Below, one piece after another: positions 23,394 to 25,045 of a DNA stretch of 25,045 bases. The DNA is from Bacillota bacterium (GTDB lineage: Bacteria; Bacillota; Clostridia; Clostridiales; Clostridiaceae): the NCBI GenBank assembly GCA_023435985.1, contig JAEZKY010000196.1, positions 1-25,045 on the forward strand. Reading direction: 5' to 3'. Below the pieces are notes generated by a model. The model ran no database searches, was not told the origin of the DNA, and saw nothing but the letters and a program-made list of their open reading frames with translations. The stretch's first letter is position 1, and every line of letters begins with the position of its first letter. The position numbers and the translations under genes were made by a program.

Positions 23394-24515
23394 ATGGAGA
23401 TTAAAAGGAATATATTATTAAATCCTGGACCTGCAACTACTACAGATAAAGTAAAGCTTGCTCAGGTTGTACCGGATATATGTCCAAGGGAAAAAGAATT
23501 TGGAGATATTATGGAGTATGTATCAAAAGAACTTGTTAATTTTGTAGCTTCAAAGGATAAATATGAAGGTGTATTATTTGGAGGCTCAGGAACAGCATCA
23601 GTTGAAGCAATTTTGAGTTCTGTAGTAGACGATAAGACTATTTTAATAATAAATAATGGAGCTTATGGCAAGCGAATGTGTGAAATAGCTGAAATCTATA
23701 ATTTAAATTATATTGAATTTAAAAGTTCGCCAATAGAAGAAGTTAATTTAGGAGAACTTGAGTATATAATAAATAAGTATAATGAAGAACATAAGAGATT
23801 AGATGAAAAATTTATAAGTCATCTAGCAGTTATTCATCATGAAACTACAACAGGATTGCTGAATAATATAAAAGCTATAGGTGAAATATGCAAGAAATAT
23901 AACATAGAAATGATAGTTGATGCCATGAGTTCTTTTGCAGGAATACCTATAGATATGGAAGAAATGAACATAAAATATTTAGCTTCAAGTTCAAATAAAT
24001 GTATACAGGGAATGGCTGGAGTAAGTTTTGTAATAGCCAATAAAGAAGCCTTAGAAAAGACAAAAGATATTAAGCCTAGAAATCTTTACCTTAATATATA
24101 TAAGCAATATTCATATTTTATGGACAACTATCAAATGAGATTTACTCCACCAGTACAAACTCTTTATGCATTGAAACAAGCGATAATAGAAGCAAAAGAA
24201 GAAACGATTGAAAGTAGATATGAGAGATATAAAGCCTGCTGTAGAATTTTATGGAACGGATTGGATAAACTTAAATTAAAGAGATTGATAAAGGACAAAG
24301 TATCATCTATGCTTTTAACCACAATTATTGAGCCAGAAATTTGTAACTATAATTTTGAGGATTTGCATGATTATTTATATAATAAAGGCTTTACCATTTA
24401 TCCAGGGAAAATATCCCTTGAAAGTACTTTTAGAATAGCTAACATAGGACAAATATATCCGGAAAATATGACTAAGTTTATTGAGATATTAGAAGAATAC
24501 TTTAATCAGTTATGA
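23394..24515 (+). CDS. phnW: 2-aminoethylphosphonate:pyruvate transaminase
   Basis: The 373-residue PLP enzyme (class V fold) interconverts phosphonoacetaldehyde plus an amino donor with 2-aminoethylphosphonate. Beside pepM and ppd it should run in the biosynthetic direction. Motifs are NPGPATTTD (10-18), GGSGTASVE (63-71), DAMSSFAG with PLP-contact Asp176, and the PLP lysine Lys202 in SSSNKCIQG. I start at ATG 23394, well placed after GGAGG at 23382-23386; an in-frame TTG at 23370 lies inside the previous gene. It starts 13 bp after ppd and is the last gene of the pathway here. Confidence 0.92.
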   Translation: MEIKRNILLNPGPATTTDKVKLAQVVPDICPREKEFGDIMEYVSKELVNFVASKDKYEGVLFGGSGTASVEAILSSVVDDKTILIINNGAYGKRMCEIAEIYNLNYIEFKSSPIEEVNLGELEYIINKYNEEHKRLDEKFISHLAVIHHETTTGLLNNIKAIGEICKKYNIEMIVDAMSSFAGIPIDMEEMNIKYLASSSNKCIQGMAGVSFVIANKEALEKTKDIKPRNLYLNIYKQYSYFMDNYQMRFTPPVQTLYALKQAIIEAKEETIESRYERYKACCRILWNGLDKLKLKRLIKDKVSSMLLTTIIEPEICNYNFEDLHDYLYNKGFTIYPGKISLESTFRIANIGQIYPENMTKFIEILEEYFNQL

Positions 24516-24717
24516 GTTAAAGGTTATAAATTATGAGCTTGGGAGGAAAGCTTCAAGCAGAAGGAGTTAGAAATTAAATGTAAGATGTGCACAAAAAAAG
24601 TTCTACTCACCAAATATAAAATTTGGCGAGTAGAACTTTTTCTAAGGATTATATATATTTCAGAAATTCCCCTAAAGGTGAATTTCATCTTTAACTCATA
24701 ACCTATAATTCATAACT
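24508..24717. repeat. imperfect inverted repeat flanking the phnW terminator
   Basis: AGTTATGAGTTAAAGG... (24508-24537) and the complement of 24688-24717 (AGTTATGAATTATAGG...) match at about 22 of 30 positions. The left arm overlaps the phnW stop codon. The pair encloses the terminator at 24595-24642, making a nested palindromic layout of about 210 bp. Confidence 0.4.
24595..24642. terminator. bidirectional terminator between phnW and the metal permease gene
   Basis: A long stem (AAAAAGTTCTACTC...CCAAAT with ATTTGG...GAGTAGAACTTTTT) has one A-C mismatch and a 4-base loop. The A run on the left and T run on the right let it serve both converging units. Confidence 0.88.
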
Positions 24718-24798
24718 TATTATTGTGTGTGATATAATCTAAAAATTACAACTAATAGATCAAGTTTTTGATTTTATAGTATTTAATGATTATAATTC

Positions 24799-25045
24799 TT
24801 AAGCAATTTCATAACTGAAAAACCTTTTGAAAGTTATTGTTAATATTAATATTAGTACTGATGTTAATGCTATTGTTCCGCCAGGAGCACTATTTACATA
24901 ATAGGAAAGAACAAGTCCAGCCATGACATCTAATAATCCGAAAAATATTGCTAGAATCAATGTTTTTGTGAATCCTTTTTTTAACTGCATAGCTGTTGCT
25001 ACAGGAACAACTATGATTGAAGATACAACTAGAATTCCCATTACC
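24799..25045 (-). CDS. zinc/manganese ABC transporter permease, ZnuB-like (C-terminal part)
   Basis: The C-terminal 82 or so codons of an ABC-3 family membrane protein read on the minus strand and run off the window end. The visible part has two to three hydrophobic segments and family features: VVPVATAMQL, GLLDVMAGLVLSYY and the NSAPGGTIALTSV loop, which resembles the PxGAxIVL stretch of metal permeases. It converges on phnW across a shared terminator and belongs to a different operon. The metal cannot be told from this part. Confidence 0.8.
   Translation of the reverse strand, partial: VMGILVVSSIIVVPVATAMQLKKGFTKTLILAIFFGLLDVMAGLVLSYYVNSAPGGTIALTSVLILILTITFKRFFSYEIA

Overview
The window is AT-rich with long AT-rich intergenic gaps, strong AGGAGG-type ribosome sites and families typical of Firmicutes. 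I read it as chromosomal DNA of a Clostridium sensu stricto species (solvent-forming C. beijerinckii-like group). The assignment rests on composition and protein character only. No tRNA, rRNA, CRISPR array, transposase or phage gene was seen.

Region 1 (about 1-13.8 kb) looks like an amino-acid/nitrogen utilisation island. In order it holds an iron-type alcohol dehydrogenase, a three-gene polar amino acid ABC importer (ATPase, lipoprotein receptor, permease), two tandem paralogous PucR-type regulators, a GABA-type class III aminotransferase, a chemoreceptor with an amino-acid-like dCache sensor, and two overlapping AspA/AstE-type deacylase genes. The second deacylase has lost nearly all its zinc ligands. 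A TcyP-like cystine symporter follows at 14.0-15.4 kb under its own promoter.

Two regulatory patterns tie region 1 together. Five promoters share a layout: a TGCAC-like box exactly 28 bp (start to start) before a TAGAAA-like -35, then 17 bp, then a TATAAT-like -10. Seven transcription units also carry a short leader ending in an intrinsic-terminator-like hairpin. In four of these a small hairpin with a six-base AAAGNN loop overlaps the terminator, and a fifth has a close variant. This resembles ANTAR-type attenuation, although the usual first hairpin was not found.

Region 2 (15.5-18.4 kb) is a YtrA-like GntR regulator with a 17-bp-arm palindromic operator, an ABC ATPase and two paralogous ABC-2 membrane proteins. 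Region 3 (18.6-19.6 kb) is a single lipoprotein of unknown function.

Region 4 (19.8-24.5 kb) is a 2-aminoethylphosphonate (AEP) pathway. It encodes a PntC/LicC-like cytidylyltransferase, a PEP mutase fused to a second cytidylyltransferase-like domain, phosphonopyruvate decarboxylase and AEP transaminase. Together these should make AEP from PEP and activate it as CMP-AEP for transfer to a glycan or lipid; the transferase is not in the window. A hairpin-rich 177-bp inverted-repeat element separates the second and third genes. The window ends in the C-terminal part of a ZnuB-like metal ABC permease on the minus strand.
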